Origin: Rhipicephalus microplus
Taxonomy: Eukaryota; Arthropoda; Arachnida; Ixodida; Ixodidae
Reading direction: 5' to 3'
Assembly (NCBI RefSeq): GCF_043290135.1
Contig: NW_027464604.1
Span: 1,185,501-1,249,500, forward strand
Length of the DNA: 64,000 nt
Below, piece after piece: positions 35,401-47,500 of the stretch; within the stretch, counting starts at the first letter, position 1; every line of letters begins with the position of its first letter. Below the pieces are notes generated by a model. The model was not told where the DNA came from. It saw only the letters and a list, made by a program, of their open reading frames with translations, and did not search any database. The position numbers and the translations under genes are program-made.

Positions 35401-36092
35401 TTTCGTAATGCATTGAAGCCTAATCATCTCTAGGTAATTGTTTTATTGTCTCCCTGAAACGGACATGTCAAGATGCATATTTGGCCTGAGCAGTCGCAAA
35501 TGCTTATATTTGTTTGATGCACAAGTTGCCTGTGCATGCGTTCATTTCGTATCATGTAATGCTCTTCTGCTCACGCTGGCATTACCGCAGTGCTTTTGCG
35601 ATGCAGTAAAGCTTCATCAAATTTAAGTATTTGTCCTTTTGTTTGCCTGAAACGGACGTGCCAAGATGCATATTTTGCCTGAGCCATCGCAAATGCTTAT
35701 CTTAGTTTGATGCACAAGTGGCCTGTGCATGCGTTTATTTCGTATCATGTAATGCTCTTCTGCTCACGCTGGATTTACCGCAGTGCTATCGCGATGCAGT
35801 GAAGCTTAATCGTTCTTTGGTAATTTTCTTTTTGTCTCCCTGAAACGGACGTGCCAAGACGCATATTTGGCCTCAGCAGTTGCAAATGCCTATATTTGTT
35901 TGATACACAAGTGGCCTGGGCATGCGTTCATTTCCTATCATGTAGGTCTCTTCTGCTCATGCCGGCTTTACCGCAGTGCTTTTTCAATGCAGTGAAGCTT
36001 AATCATCTTTTGGTAATTGTCTTTTTGTCTCCCTGAAACGAACGTGCCAAGATGCATATTTGGCCTGAGCAGTCGCAAATGCTTATATTTGT
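32440..36092. repeat. 3,653-bp tandem higher-order unit, copy 2
   Basis: The second copy begins inside a hybrid monomer. Bases before about 32,439 match 36.05-36.09 kb (TTTGTTGATGC), and bases after about 32,457 match 28.8 kb (TGTGCATGCG, then AATACTATTTGC). The exchange therefore lies within the shared TGATGCACAAGTGGCCTG. Copy 2 continues past 36.09 kb into the TTGATGC and 192-bp types. Confidence 0.92.
33493..34256. repeat. 382-bp dimer, two tandem copies (second block)
   Basis: This is the counterpart of 29,840-30,603 inside the second 3,653-bp unit. The first 189-bp unit again carries TTTGATGTTCAAG and the second TTTGATGCGCAAG, as in copy 1, so the dimers were already distinct before the 3,653-bp duplication. 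Confidence 0.9.
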
Positions 36093-37489
36093 TGATGCAC
36101 AAGTGGCCTGAGAATGCGTTCATTTGGTATCATGTAATGCTTTTCTGCTCAGCGTGGCTTTACCGCAGTGCTTTCGCGATGCAGTGAAGCTTAATCATCT
36201 TTTGGTAATTGTCTTTTTGTCTCCATGAAACGGACGTGCCAAGATGCATATTTGGCCTGAGCAGTCGGAAATGCTTATATTTGATGCACAAGTGGCTTGT
36301 GCGTGCGTTCATTTCGTATCATGTAATGCTCTACTGTTCACGCTGGCTTTACCGCAGTGCTTTTTCGATCCAGTGAAGCTTAATCAGCCTTTGGTAATTG
36401 TAGTTTTGTCTCCCTGAAACGAATGTGCCAAGTTGCACATTTGGCCCGAACAGTCGCAAATGCTTATATTTGTTTGATGCACAAGTGGCGTGGGCATGCG
36501 TTCATTTCGTATTAAGTAATGCTCTTGTTCTCACGCTTGCTTTACTGCAGTGCTTTCGCAATGCAGTGAAGCCTAATCATCTCTTGGTAATTGTTTTTTG
36601 TCTCCCTGAAACGGATGTGCCAAGATGCTTAATTGGCCTGAGCAGTCGCAAATGCTTATATTTGTTTGATGCACAAGTGGCCTGTGCATGCGTTCATTTC
36701 GTATCGTGCCATGCTCTTCTGCTCAGACTGGCTTTACCGCAGTGCTTTTGCGATGCAGTGAAGCTTGATCCTATTTAAGTACTTGTCCTTTTGTTTGCCT
36801 GAAACGAACGTGCCAAGATGCATGTTTGGCCTGAGCAGTCGCAAATGCTTATATTTGTTTGATGCACAAGTGGCCTGTGCATGCGTTCATTTCGTATCAT
36901 GTAATGCTTTCTGCTCATGCTGGTTTTACCGCAGTGCTTTGGATATGCAGTGAAGCTTAATCAGCTTTCGGTAATTGTTGTTTTGTCTCCCTGAAACGAA
37001 CGTGCCAAGTTGCATATTTGGCCTGAGCAGTCGCAATGCTTATATTTGTTTGATGCACAATTGGCCTGTGCATGCGTTCATTTCGTATCCTGTGATGCTT
37101 TCTGCTCATGCTGGTTTTACCGCAGTGCTTTGGATATGCAGTGAAGCTTATTCAGCTTTTGGTAATTGTCGTTTTGTCTCCCTGAAACGAACGTGCCAAG
37201 TTGCATATTTGGCCTGAGCAGTCGCAAATGCTTATATTTGTTTGATGCACAATTGGCCTGTGCATGCGTTCATTTCGTATCATATATTGCCCTTCTGTTC
37301 ACGCTGGCTTTTCCGCAGTGCTTTTTCGATCCAGTGAAGCTTAATAATGTTTTGGTAATTGTCTTACTGTCTCCCTAACTTGGACGTGCCAAGATGCATA
37401 TATGGCCTGAGCAGATGCAAATGCTTATATTTGTTTGATGCACAAGTGGCCTGTGCATGCGTTCATTTCGTATCATGTAATGCTCTTCT

Positions 37490-40400
37490 GCTCATGCTGG
37501 CTTTACCGCAGTGCTTTTGCGATGCAGTGAAGCTTGATCATATTTAAGTATTTGTCCTTTTGTTTGCCAGAAACGGACGTGCCAAGATGCGTATTTGGCC
37601 TGAGCAGTCGCAAATGCCTTTCTTTCATGTTCAAGTGGCCTGGGCATGCGTTCATTTCGTATCATGTAATGCTCTTCTGCTCACGCTGGCTTTACCGCAG
37701 TGCTTTTTCGATGCAGTGAAGCTTGATCATCTTTTGGTAATTGTCTTTTTCTCTCTCTGAAACGGACGTGCCAAGATGCATATTTGGCCTGAGCAGTCGC
37801 AAATGCTTATATTTGTTTGATGCACAAGTGGCCTGTGCATGCATTCATTTCGTATCATGTAATGCTCTTCTGCTCATGCTGGCTTTACCGCAGTGCTTTT
37901 GCGATGCAGTGAAGCTTGATCATATTTAAGTATTTGTCCTTTTGTTTGCCTGAGACGGATATGCCAAGATGCATATTTGGCCTGAGCAGCCGCAAATGCC
38001 TTTCTTTGATGCGCAAGTGGCCTGGGCATGCGTTCATTTCGTATCATGTAATGCTCTTCTGCTCACGCTGGCTTTACCGCAGTGCTTTTTTGATGCAGTG
38101 AAGCTTGATCATCTTTTGGTAATTGTCTTTTTCTCTCTCTGAAACGGACGTGCCAAGATGCATATTTGGCCTGAGCAGTCGCAAATGCTTATATTTGTTT
38201 GATGCACAAGTGGCCTGTGCATGCATTCATTTTGTATCATGTAATGCTCTTCTGCTCATGCTGGCTTTACCGCAGTGCTTTTGCGATGCAGTGAAGCTTG
38301 ATCATATTTAAGTATTTGTCCTTTTGTTTGCCTGAAACGGATATGCCAAGATGCATATTTGGCCTGAGCAATCGCAAATGCTTATATTTGTTTGATGCAC
38401 AAATACCCTGTGCATGCATTCATTTCGTATCATGTAATGCTCTTCTGCTCATGCTGGCTTTACCGCAGTGCTGTTGCGATGCAGTGAAGCTTGATCATAT
38501 TTTAGTATTTGTCTTTTTGTTTGCCAGAAACGGACGTGCCAAGATGCATATTTGGCCTGAGCAGTCGCAAGTGATTATATTTTTTTGATGCACAAGTGGC
38601 CTGGGCATGAGTTCATTTCGTATCATGTAGTGCTCTTCTGCTCATGCTGGCTTTACCACAGTGCTTTTTCGATGCAGTGAAGCTTGATCATATTTTAGTA
38701 TTTGTCCTTTTGTTTGCCTGAAACGGACGTGACAAGATGCATATTTGGCCTGAGCAGTCGCAAATGCTTATATTTGTTTGATGCACAAGTGGCCTGTGCA
38801 TGCGTTCATTTCGTATCATGTAATGCTCTTCTGCTCACGCTGGCTTTACCGCAGTGCTTTTTCGATCCAGTGAAGCTTAATCAGCTTTTGGTAATTGTAG
38901 TTTTGTCTCCCTGAAACGAACGTGCCAAGTTGCACATTTGGCCTGAAAAGTAGAAAATGCTTATATTTGTTTGATGCACAAGTGGCTTGTGCATGCGTTC
39001 ATTTCGTACCATGTAATGCTCTTCTGTTCACGGTGGCTTTACCGCAGTGAATTTTGCGATGCAGTGAAGATCGGTCATATTTAAGTATTTGTCCTTTTGT
39101 TTGCCAGAAACGGACGTGCCAAGATGCATATTTGGCCTGAGCAGTCGCAAATGCTTATATTTGTTTGATGCACAAGTGGCCTGTGCATGCGTTCATTTCA
39201 TATCTTGTAATGCTCTTCTGCTCACGCTGGCTTTACCGCAGTGCTTTTGCAATGCAGTGAAGATTGGTCATATTTAAGTATTTGTCCTTTTGTTTGCCAG
39301 AAACGGACGTGCCAAGATGCATAATTGGCCTGTGCAGTCGCAAATGCTTATATTTGTTTGATGCACAAGTGGCGTGGGCATGCGTTCATTTCGTATTAAG
39401 TAATGCCCTTGTTCTCACGCTTGCTTAACTGCAGTGCTTTCGTAATGCATTGAAGCCTAATCATCTCTTGGTAATTGTTTTATTGTCTCCCTGAAACGGA
39501 CATGTCAAGATGCATATTTGGCCTGAGCAGTCGCAAATGCTTATATTTGTTTGATGCACAAGTTGCCTGTGCATGCGTTCATTTCGTATCATGTAATGCT
39601 CTTCTGCTCACGCTGGCATTACCGCAGTGCTTTTGCGATGCAGTAAAGCTTCATCAAATTTAAGTATTTGTCCTTTTGTTTGCCTGAAACGGACGTGCCA
39701 AGATGCATATTTTGCCTGAGCCATCGCAAATGCTTATCTTAGTTTGATGCACAAGTGGCCTGTGCATGCGTTTATTTCGTATCATGTAATGCTCTTCTGC
39801 TCACGCTGGATTTACCGCAGTGCTATCGCGATGCAGTGAAGCTTAATCATTCTTTGGTAATTTTCTTTTTGTCTCCCTGAAACGGACGTGCCAAGACGCA
39901 TATTTGGCCTCAGCAGTTGCAAATGCCTATATTTGTTTGATACACAAGTGGCCTGGGCATGCGTTCATTTCCTATCATGTAGGTCTCTTCTGCTCATGCC
40001 GGCTTTACCGCAGTGCTTTTTCAATGCAGTGAAGCTTAATCATCTTTTGGTAATTGTCTTTTTGTCTCCCTGAAACGAACGTGCCAAGATGCATATTTGG
40101 CCTGAGCAGTCGCAAATGCTTATATTTGTTGATGCACAAGTGGCCTGAGAATGCGTTCATTTGGTATCATGTAATGCTTTTCTGCTCACCGTGGCTTTAC
40201 CGCAGTGCTTTCGCGATGCAGTGAAGCTTAATCATCTTTTGGTAATTGTCTTTTTGTCTCCATGAAACGGACGTGCCAAAATGCATATTTGGCCTGAGCA
40301 GTCGGAAATGCTTATATTTGATGCACAAGTGGCTTGTGCGTGCGTTCATTTCGTATCATGTAATGCTCTACTGTTCACGCTGGCTTTACCGCAGTGCTTT

Positions 40401-41540
40401 TTCGATCCAGTGAAGCTTAATCAGCCTTTGGTAATTGTAGTTTTGTCTCCCTGAAACGAATGTGCCAAGTTGCACATTTGGCCCGAACAGTCGCAAACGC
40501 TTATATTTGTTTGATGCACAAGTGGCGTGGGCATGCGTTCATTTCGTATTAAGTAATGCTCTTGTTCTCACGCTTGCTTTACTGCAGTGCTTTCGCAATG
40601 CAGTGAAGCCTAATCATCTCTTGGTAATTGTTTTTTGTCTCCCTGAAACGGATGTGCCAAGATGCTTAATTGGCCTGAGCAGTCGCAGATGCTTATATTT
40701 GTTTGATGCACAAGTGGCCTGTGCATGCGTTCATTTCGTATCGTGCCATGCTCTTCTGCTCAGACTGGCTTTACCGCAGTGCTTTTGCGATGCAGTGAAG
40801 CTTGATCCTATTTAAGTACTTGTCCTTTTGTTTGCCTGAAACGAACGTGCCAAGATGCATGTTTGGCCTGAGCAGTCGCAAATGCTTATATTTGTTTGAT
40901 GCACAAGTGGCCTGTGCATGCGTTCATTTCGTATCATGTAATGCTTTCTGCTCATGCTGGTTTTACCTCAGTGCTTTGGATATGCAGTGAAGCTTAATCA
41001 GCTTTCGGTAATTGTTGTTTTGTCTCCCTGAAACGAACGTGCCAAGTTGCATATTTGGCCTGAGCATTCGCAAATGCTTATATTTGTTTGATGCACAATT
41101 GGCCTGTGCATGCGTTCATTTCGTATCCTGTGATGCTTTCTGCTCATGCTGGTTTTACCGCAGTGCTTTGGATATGCAGTGAAGCTTATTCAGCTTTTAG
41201 TAATTGTCGTTTTGTCTCCCTGAAACGAACGTGCCAAGTTGCATATTTGGCCTGAGCAGTCGCAAATGCTTATATTTGTTTGATGCACAATTGGCCTGTG
41301 CATGCGTTCATTTCATATCATATATTGCCCTTCTGTTCACGCTGGCTTTTCCGCAGTGCTTTTTCGATCCAGTGAAGCTTAATAATGTTTTGGTAATTGT
41401 CTTACTGTCTCCCTAACTTGGACGTGCCAAGATGCATATATGGCCTGAGCAGATGCAAATGCTTATATTTGTTTGATGCACAAGTGGCCTGTGCATGCGT
41501 TCATTTCGTATCATGTAATGCTCTTCTGCTCACGCTGGTT
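37490..41540. repeat. Third related higher-order block (offset 3,844 then 4,037)
   Basis: From about 37.49 kb it repeats 33.65 kb onward at offset 3,844. After one extra monomer (about 38,490-38,680, with AAGTGATTATAT) the offset becomes 4,037, continuing to about 41.5 kb. The left edge is in the hybrid monomer at 37,359-37,547, whose left part is type C and whose right part resembles 33.5 kb. It is more diverged from its partner than the 3,653-bp pair is. Confidence 0.85.
37719..38100. repeat. 382-bp dimer, single copy (third block)
   Basis: One type E plus 189-bp dimer is bounded by AAGCTT at 37,719 and 38,101. It is preceded by another 189-bp unit with TTTCATGTTCAAG. Isolated dimers of the same composition are also in the 1,541-bp units near 9,806-10,187 and 11,347-11,728. 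Confidence 0.87.
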
Positions 41541-44500
41541 TTACCGCAGTGCTTTCGCGATGCAGTGAAGCTTAATCATCCTTTGGTAATTTTCTTTTTG
41601 TCTCCCTGAAACGGACGTACCAAGACGCATATTTGGCCTCAGCAGTTGCAAATGCCTATATTTGTTTGATGCACAAGTGGCCTGGGCATGCGTTCATTTC
41701 GTATCATGTAGGTCTCTTCTGCTCATGCTGGCATTACCGCAGTGCTTTTTCGATGCAGTGAAGCTTAATCATCTTTTGGTAATTGTCTTTTTGTCTCCCT
41801 GAAGCGAACGTGCCAAGATGCATATTTGGCCTGAGCAGTCGCAAATGCTTATATTTGATTGATGCCCAAGTGGCCTGTGCATGCGTTCATTTCGTATCAT
41901 GTAATGCTCTTCTGCTCACGCTGGCTTTACCGCAGTGCTTTTTCGATGCAGTGAAGCTTGATCATATTTTAGTATTTGTCTTTTCGTTTGTCTGAGACGG
42001 ACATGCCAAGATGCATATTTGGCCTGAGCAGTCGCAAATGCTTATATTTGTTGTTGCACAAGTGGCCTTAGCATGCGTTCATTTCGTATCATATAATGCT
42101 TTTCTGCTCACAGTGGCTTTACCGCAGTGCTTTCGCGATGCAGTGAAGCTTAATTATCTTTTGGTAACTGTCTTTTTGTCTCCATGAAACGGACGTGCCA
42201 AGATGCATATTTGGCCTGAGCAGTCGCAAATGCTTATATTTGTTTGATGCCCAATTGGCCTGTGCATGCGTTCATTTCGTAACATGTAATGCTCTTCTGC
42301 TCAAGCTGGCTTTACCGCAGTGCTTTTTTGATGCAGTGAAGCTTGATCATATTTTAGTATTTGTCTTTTCGTTTGTCTGAGACGGACATGCCAAGATGCA
42401 TATTTGGCCTGAGCAGTCGCAAATGCTTATATTTGTTTGATGCACAAGTGGCCTGTGCATGCATTCATTTCGTATCATGTGATGCTCTTCTGCTCATGCT
42501 GGTTTTACCGCATTGCTTTGGCAATGCAGTGAAGCTTAATCAGCTTTTGGTAATTGTCGTTTTGTCTCCCTGAAACGAACGTGCCAAGTTGCATATTTGG
42601 CCTGAGCAGTCGCAAATGCTTATATTTGTTTGATGCACAATTGGCCTGTGCATGCGTTCATTTCGTATCATATAATGCTCTTCTGTTCACGCTGGCTTTA
42701 CCGCAGTGCTTTTTTGATCCAGTGAAGCTTAATAATGTTTTGGTAATTGTCTTACTGTCTCCCTAACTTGGACGTGCTAAGATGCATATATGGTCTGAGC
42801 AGGCGCAAATGCTTATGTTTGTTTGATGCACAAGTGGCCTGTGCATGCGTTCATTTCGTATTATGTAATGCTCTTCTGCTCACGCTGGCATTACCGCAGT
42901 GCTTTTGCGATGCAGTAAAGCTTCATCAAATTTAGGTATTTGTCCTTTTGTTTGCCTGAAACGGACGTGCCAAGATGCATATTTGGCCTGAGCAGTCGCA
43001 AATGCTTATATTTGTTTGATGCACAAGTGGCCTGTGCATGCATTCATTTCGTATCATGTAATGCTCTTCTGCTCATGCTGGATTACCGCAGTGCTTTGGC
43101 TATGCAGTGAAGCTAAATCAGCTTTTGGTAATTGTCTTTTTGTCTCCCTGAAACGAACGTGCCAAGTTGCATATTTGGCCTGAGCAGTCGCGAATGTTTA
43201 TATTTGTTTGATGCACAAGTGGCCTGTCCATGCGTTCATTTCGTATTATGTAACGCTCTTCTGTTCACGCTGGCTTTACCGCAGTGCTTTTTCGATCCAG
43301 TGAAGCTTAATTATTTTTTGGTAATAGTCTTATTGTCTCCCTAAAACGGACGTGCCAAGATGCATATTTGGCCTGTGCAGTCGCAAATGCTTATATTTGT
43401 TTGATGCACAAGTGGCGTGGGCATGCGTTCATTTCTTATTAAGTAATTCTCTTGTTCTCACGCTTGCTTTACTGCAGTGCTTTCGCAATGCAGGGAAGCC
43501 TAATCATCTCTTGGTAATTGTTTTTTTGTCTCCCTGAAACAGACATGTCAAGATGCATATTTGGCCTGAGCAGTCGCAAATGCTTATATTTCATTGATGC
43601 ACAAGTGGCCTGTGCATGCGTTCATTTCGTATCATGTAATGCTCTTCTGCTCACGCTGGCATTACCGCAGTGCTTTTGCGATGCAGTAAAGCTTCATCAA
43701 ATTTAAGTATTTGTCCTTTTGTTTGCCTGAAACGGACGTGCCAAGATGCATATTTTGCCTGAGCCATCGCAAATGCTTATCTTAGTTTGATGCACAAGTG
43801 GCCTGTGCATGCGTTTATTTCGTATCATGTAATGCTCTTCTGCTCACGCTGGATTTACCGCAGTGCTATCGCGATGCAGTGAAGCTTAATCATCCTTTGG
43901 TAATTTTCTTTTTGTCTCCCTGAAACGGACGTGCCAAGACGCATATTTGGCCTGAGCAATCGCAAATGCTTATATTTGTTTGATGCACAAATACCCTGTG
44001 CATGCATTCATTTCGTATCATGTAATGCTCTTCTGCTCATGCTGGCTTTACCGCAGTGCTTTTGCGATGCAGTGAAGCTTGATAATATTTTAGTATTTGT
44101 CTTTTTGTTTGCCAGAAACGGACGTGCCAAGATGCATATTTGGCCTGAGCAGTCGCAAATGATTATATTTTTTTGATGCACAAGTGGCCTGGGCATGAGT
44201 TCATTTCGTATCATGTAGTGCTCTTCTGCTCATGCTGGCTTTACCACAGTGCTTTTTCGATGCAGTGAAGCTTGATCATATTTTAGTATTTGTCCTTTTG
44301 TTTGCCTGAAACGGACGTGACAAGATGCATATTTGGCCTGAGCAGTCGCAAATGCTTATATTTGTTTGATGCACAAGTGGCCTGTGCATGCGTTCATTTC
44401 GTATCATGTAATGCTCTTCTGCTCACGCTGGCTTTACCGCAGTGCTTTTTCGATCCAGTGAAGCTTAATCAGCTTTTGGTAATTGTAGTTTTGTCTCCCT

Positions 44501-44560
44501 GAAACGAACGTGCCAAGTTGCACATTTGGCCCGAAAAGTGGAAAATGCTTATATTTGTTT
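38780..44560. repeat. About 5,782-bp tandem higher-order unit, copy 1 (30 monomers)
   Basis: This stretch is repeated at offset 5,781-5,782 with the same order of about 30 monomers: F, G, CATTGAAGCC, type A, ATTTTGCC, AAGACGCAT, TTGATGC, TATATTTGATGC, 192-type, type C, type D and so on to the AAATGATTATAT unit. It overlaps the third block above because that block supplies its left part. Confidence 0.88.
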
Positions 44561-47500
44561 GATGCACAAGTGGCCTGTGCATGCGTTCATTTCGTATCAT
44601 GTAATGCTCTTCTGCTCACGCTGGCTTTAGCGCAGTGCTTTTTCGATCCAGTGAAGCTTAATCAGCTTTTGGTAATTGTAGTTTTGTCTCCCTGAAACGA
44701 ACGTGCCAAGTTGCACATTTGGCCCGAAAAGTGGAAAATGCTTATATTTGTTTGATGCACAAGTGGCTTGTGCATGCGTTCATTTCGTACCATGTAATGC
44801 TCTTCTGTTCACGGTGGCTTTACCGCAGTGAATTTTGCGATGCAGTGAAGATTGGTCATATTTAAGTATTTGTCCTTTTGTTTGCCAGATACGGACGTGC
44901 CAAGATGCATATTTGGCCTGAGCAGTCGCAAATGCTTATATTTGTTTGATGCACAAGTGGCCTGTGCATGCGTTCATTTCATATCTTGTAATGCTCTTCT
45001 GCTCACGCTGGCTTTACCGCAGTGCTTTTGCAATGCAGTGAAGATTGGTCATATTTAAGTATTTGTCCTTTTGTTTGCCAGAAACGGACGTGCCAAGATG
45101 CATATTTGGCCTGTGCAGTCGCAAATGCTTATATTTGTTTGATGCACAAGTGGCGTGGGCATGCGTTCATTTCTTATTAAGTAATGCCCTTGTTCTCACG
45201 CTTGCTTAACTGCAGTGCTTTCGTAATGCATTGAAGCCTAATCATCTCTTGGTAATTGTTTTATTGTCTCCCTGAAACGGACATGTCAAGATGCATATTT
45301 GGCCTGAGCAGTCGCAAATGCTTATATTTGTTTGATGCACAAGTTGCCTGTGCATGCGTTCATTTCGTATCATGTAATGCTCTTCTGCTCACGCTGGCAT
45401 TACCGCAGTGCTTTTGCGATGCAGTAAAGCTTCATCAAATTTAAGTATTTGTCCTTTTGTTTGCCTGAAACGGACGTGCCAAGATGCATATTTTGCCTGA
45501 GCCATCGCAAATGCTTATCTTAGTTTGATGCACAAGTGGCCTGTGCATGCGTTTATTTCGTATCATGTAATGCTCTTCTGCTCACGCTGGATTTACCGCA
45601 GTGCTATCGCGATGCAGTGAAGCTTAATAAATCTTTGGTAATTTTCTTTTTGTCTCCCTGAAACGGACGTGCCAAGACGCATATTTGGCCTCAGCAGTTG
45701 CAAATGCCTATATTTGTTTGATACACAAGTGGCCTGGGCATGCGTTCATTTCCTATCATGTAGGTCTCTTCTGCTCATGCCGGCTTTACCGCAGTGCTTT
45801 TTCAATGCAGTGAAGCTTAATCATCTTTTGGTAATTGTCTTTTTGTCTCCCTGAAACGAACGTGCCAAGATGCATATTTGGCCTGAGCAGTCGCAAATGC
45901 TTATATTTGTTGATGCACAAGTGGCCTGAGAATGCGTTCATTTGGTATCATGTAATGCTTTTCTGCTCACCGTGGCTTTACCGCAGTGCTTTCGCGATGC
46001 AGTGAAGCTTAATCATCTTTTGGTAATTGTCTTTTTGTCTCCATGAAACGGACGTGCCAAGATGCATATTTGGCCTGAGCAGTCGGAAATGCTTATATTT
46101 GATGCACAAGTGGCTTGTGCGTGCGTTCATTTCGTATCATGTAATGCTCTACTGTTCACGCTGGCTTTACCGCAGTGCTTTTTCGATCCAGTGAAGCTTA
46201 ATCAGCCTTTGGTAATTGTAGTTTTGTCTCCCTGAAACGAATGTGCCAAGTTGCACATTTGGCCCGAACAGTCGCAAATGCTTATATTTGTTTGATGCAC
46301 AAGTGGCGTGGGCATGCGTTCATTTCGTATTAAGTAATGCTCTTGTTCTCACGCTTGCTTTACTGCAGTGCTTTCGCAATGCAGTGAAGCCTAATCATCT
46401 CTTGGTAATTGTTTTTTGTCTCCCTGAAACGGATGTGCCAAGATGCTTAATTGGCCTGAGCAGTCGCAAATGCTTATATTTGTTTGATGCACAAGTGGCC
46501 TGTGCATGCGTTCATTTCGTATCGTGCCATGCTCTTCTGCTCAGACTGGCTTTACCGCAGTGCTTTTGCGATGCAGTGAAGCTTGATCCTATTTAAGTAC
46601 TTGTCCTTTTGTTTGCCTGAAACGAACGTGCCAAGATGCATGTTTGGCCTGAGCAGTCGCAAATGCTTATATTTGTTTGATGCACAAGTGGCCTGTGCAT
46701 GCGTTCATTTCGTATCATGTAATGCTTTCTGCTCATGCTGGTTTTACCGCAGTGCTTTGGATATGCAGTGAAGCTTAATCAGCTTTCGGTAATTGTTGTT
46801 TTGTCTCCCTGAAACGAACGTGCCAAGTTGCATATTTGGCCTGAGCAGTCGCAAATGCTTATATTTGTTTGATGCACAATTGGCCTCTGCATGCGTTCAT
46901 TTCGTATCCTGTGATGCTTTCTGCTCATGCTGGTTTTACCGCAGTGCTTTGGATATGCAGTGAAGCTTATTCAGCTTTTGGTAATTGTCGTTTTGTCTCC
47001 CTGAAACGGACGTGCCAAGTTGCATATTTGGCCTGAGCAGTCGCAATTGCTTATATTTGTTTGATGCACAATTGGCCTGTGCATGCGTTCATTTCGTATC
47101 ATATATTGCCCTTCTGTTCACGCTGGCTTTTCCGCAGTGCTTTTTCGATCCAGTGAAGCTTAATAATGTTTTGGTAATTGTCTTACTGTCTCCCTAACTT
47201 GGACGTGCCAAGATGCATATATGGCCTGAGCAGATGCAAATGCTTATATTTTTTTGATGCACAAGTGGCCTGTGCATGCGTTCATTTCGTATCATGTAAT
47301 GCTCTTCTGCTCACGCTGGTTTTACCGCAGTGCTTTCGCGATGCAGTGAAGCTTAATCATCCTTTGGTAATTTTCTTTTTGTCTCCCTGAAACGGACGTA
47401 CCAAGACGCATATTTGGCCTCAGCAGTTGCAAATGCCTATATTTGTTTGATGCACAAGTGGCCTGGGCATGCGTTCATTTCGTATCATGTAGGTCTCTTC

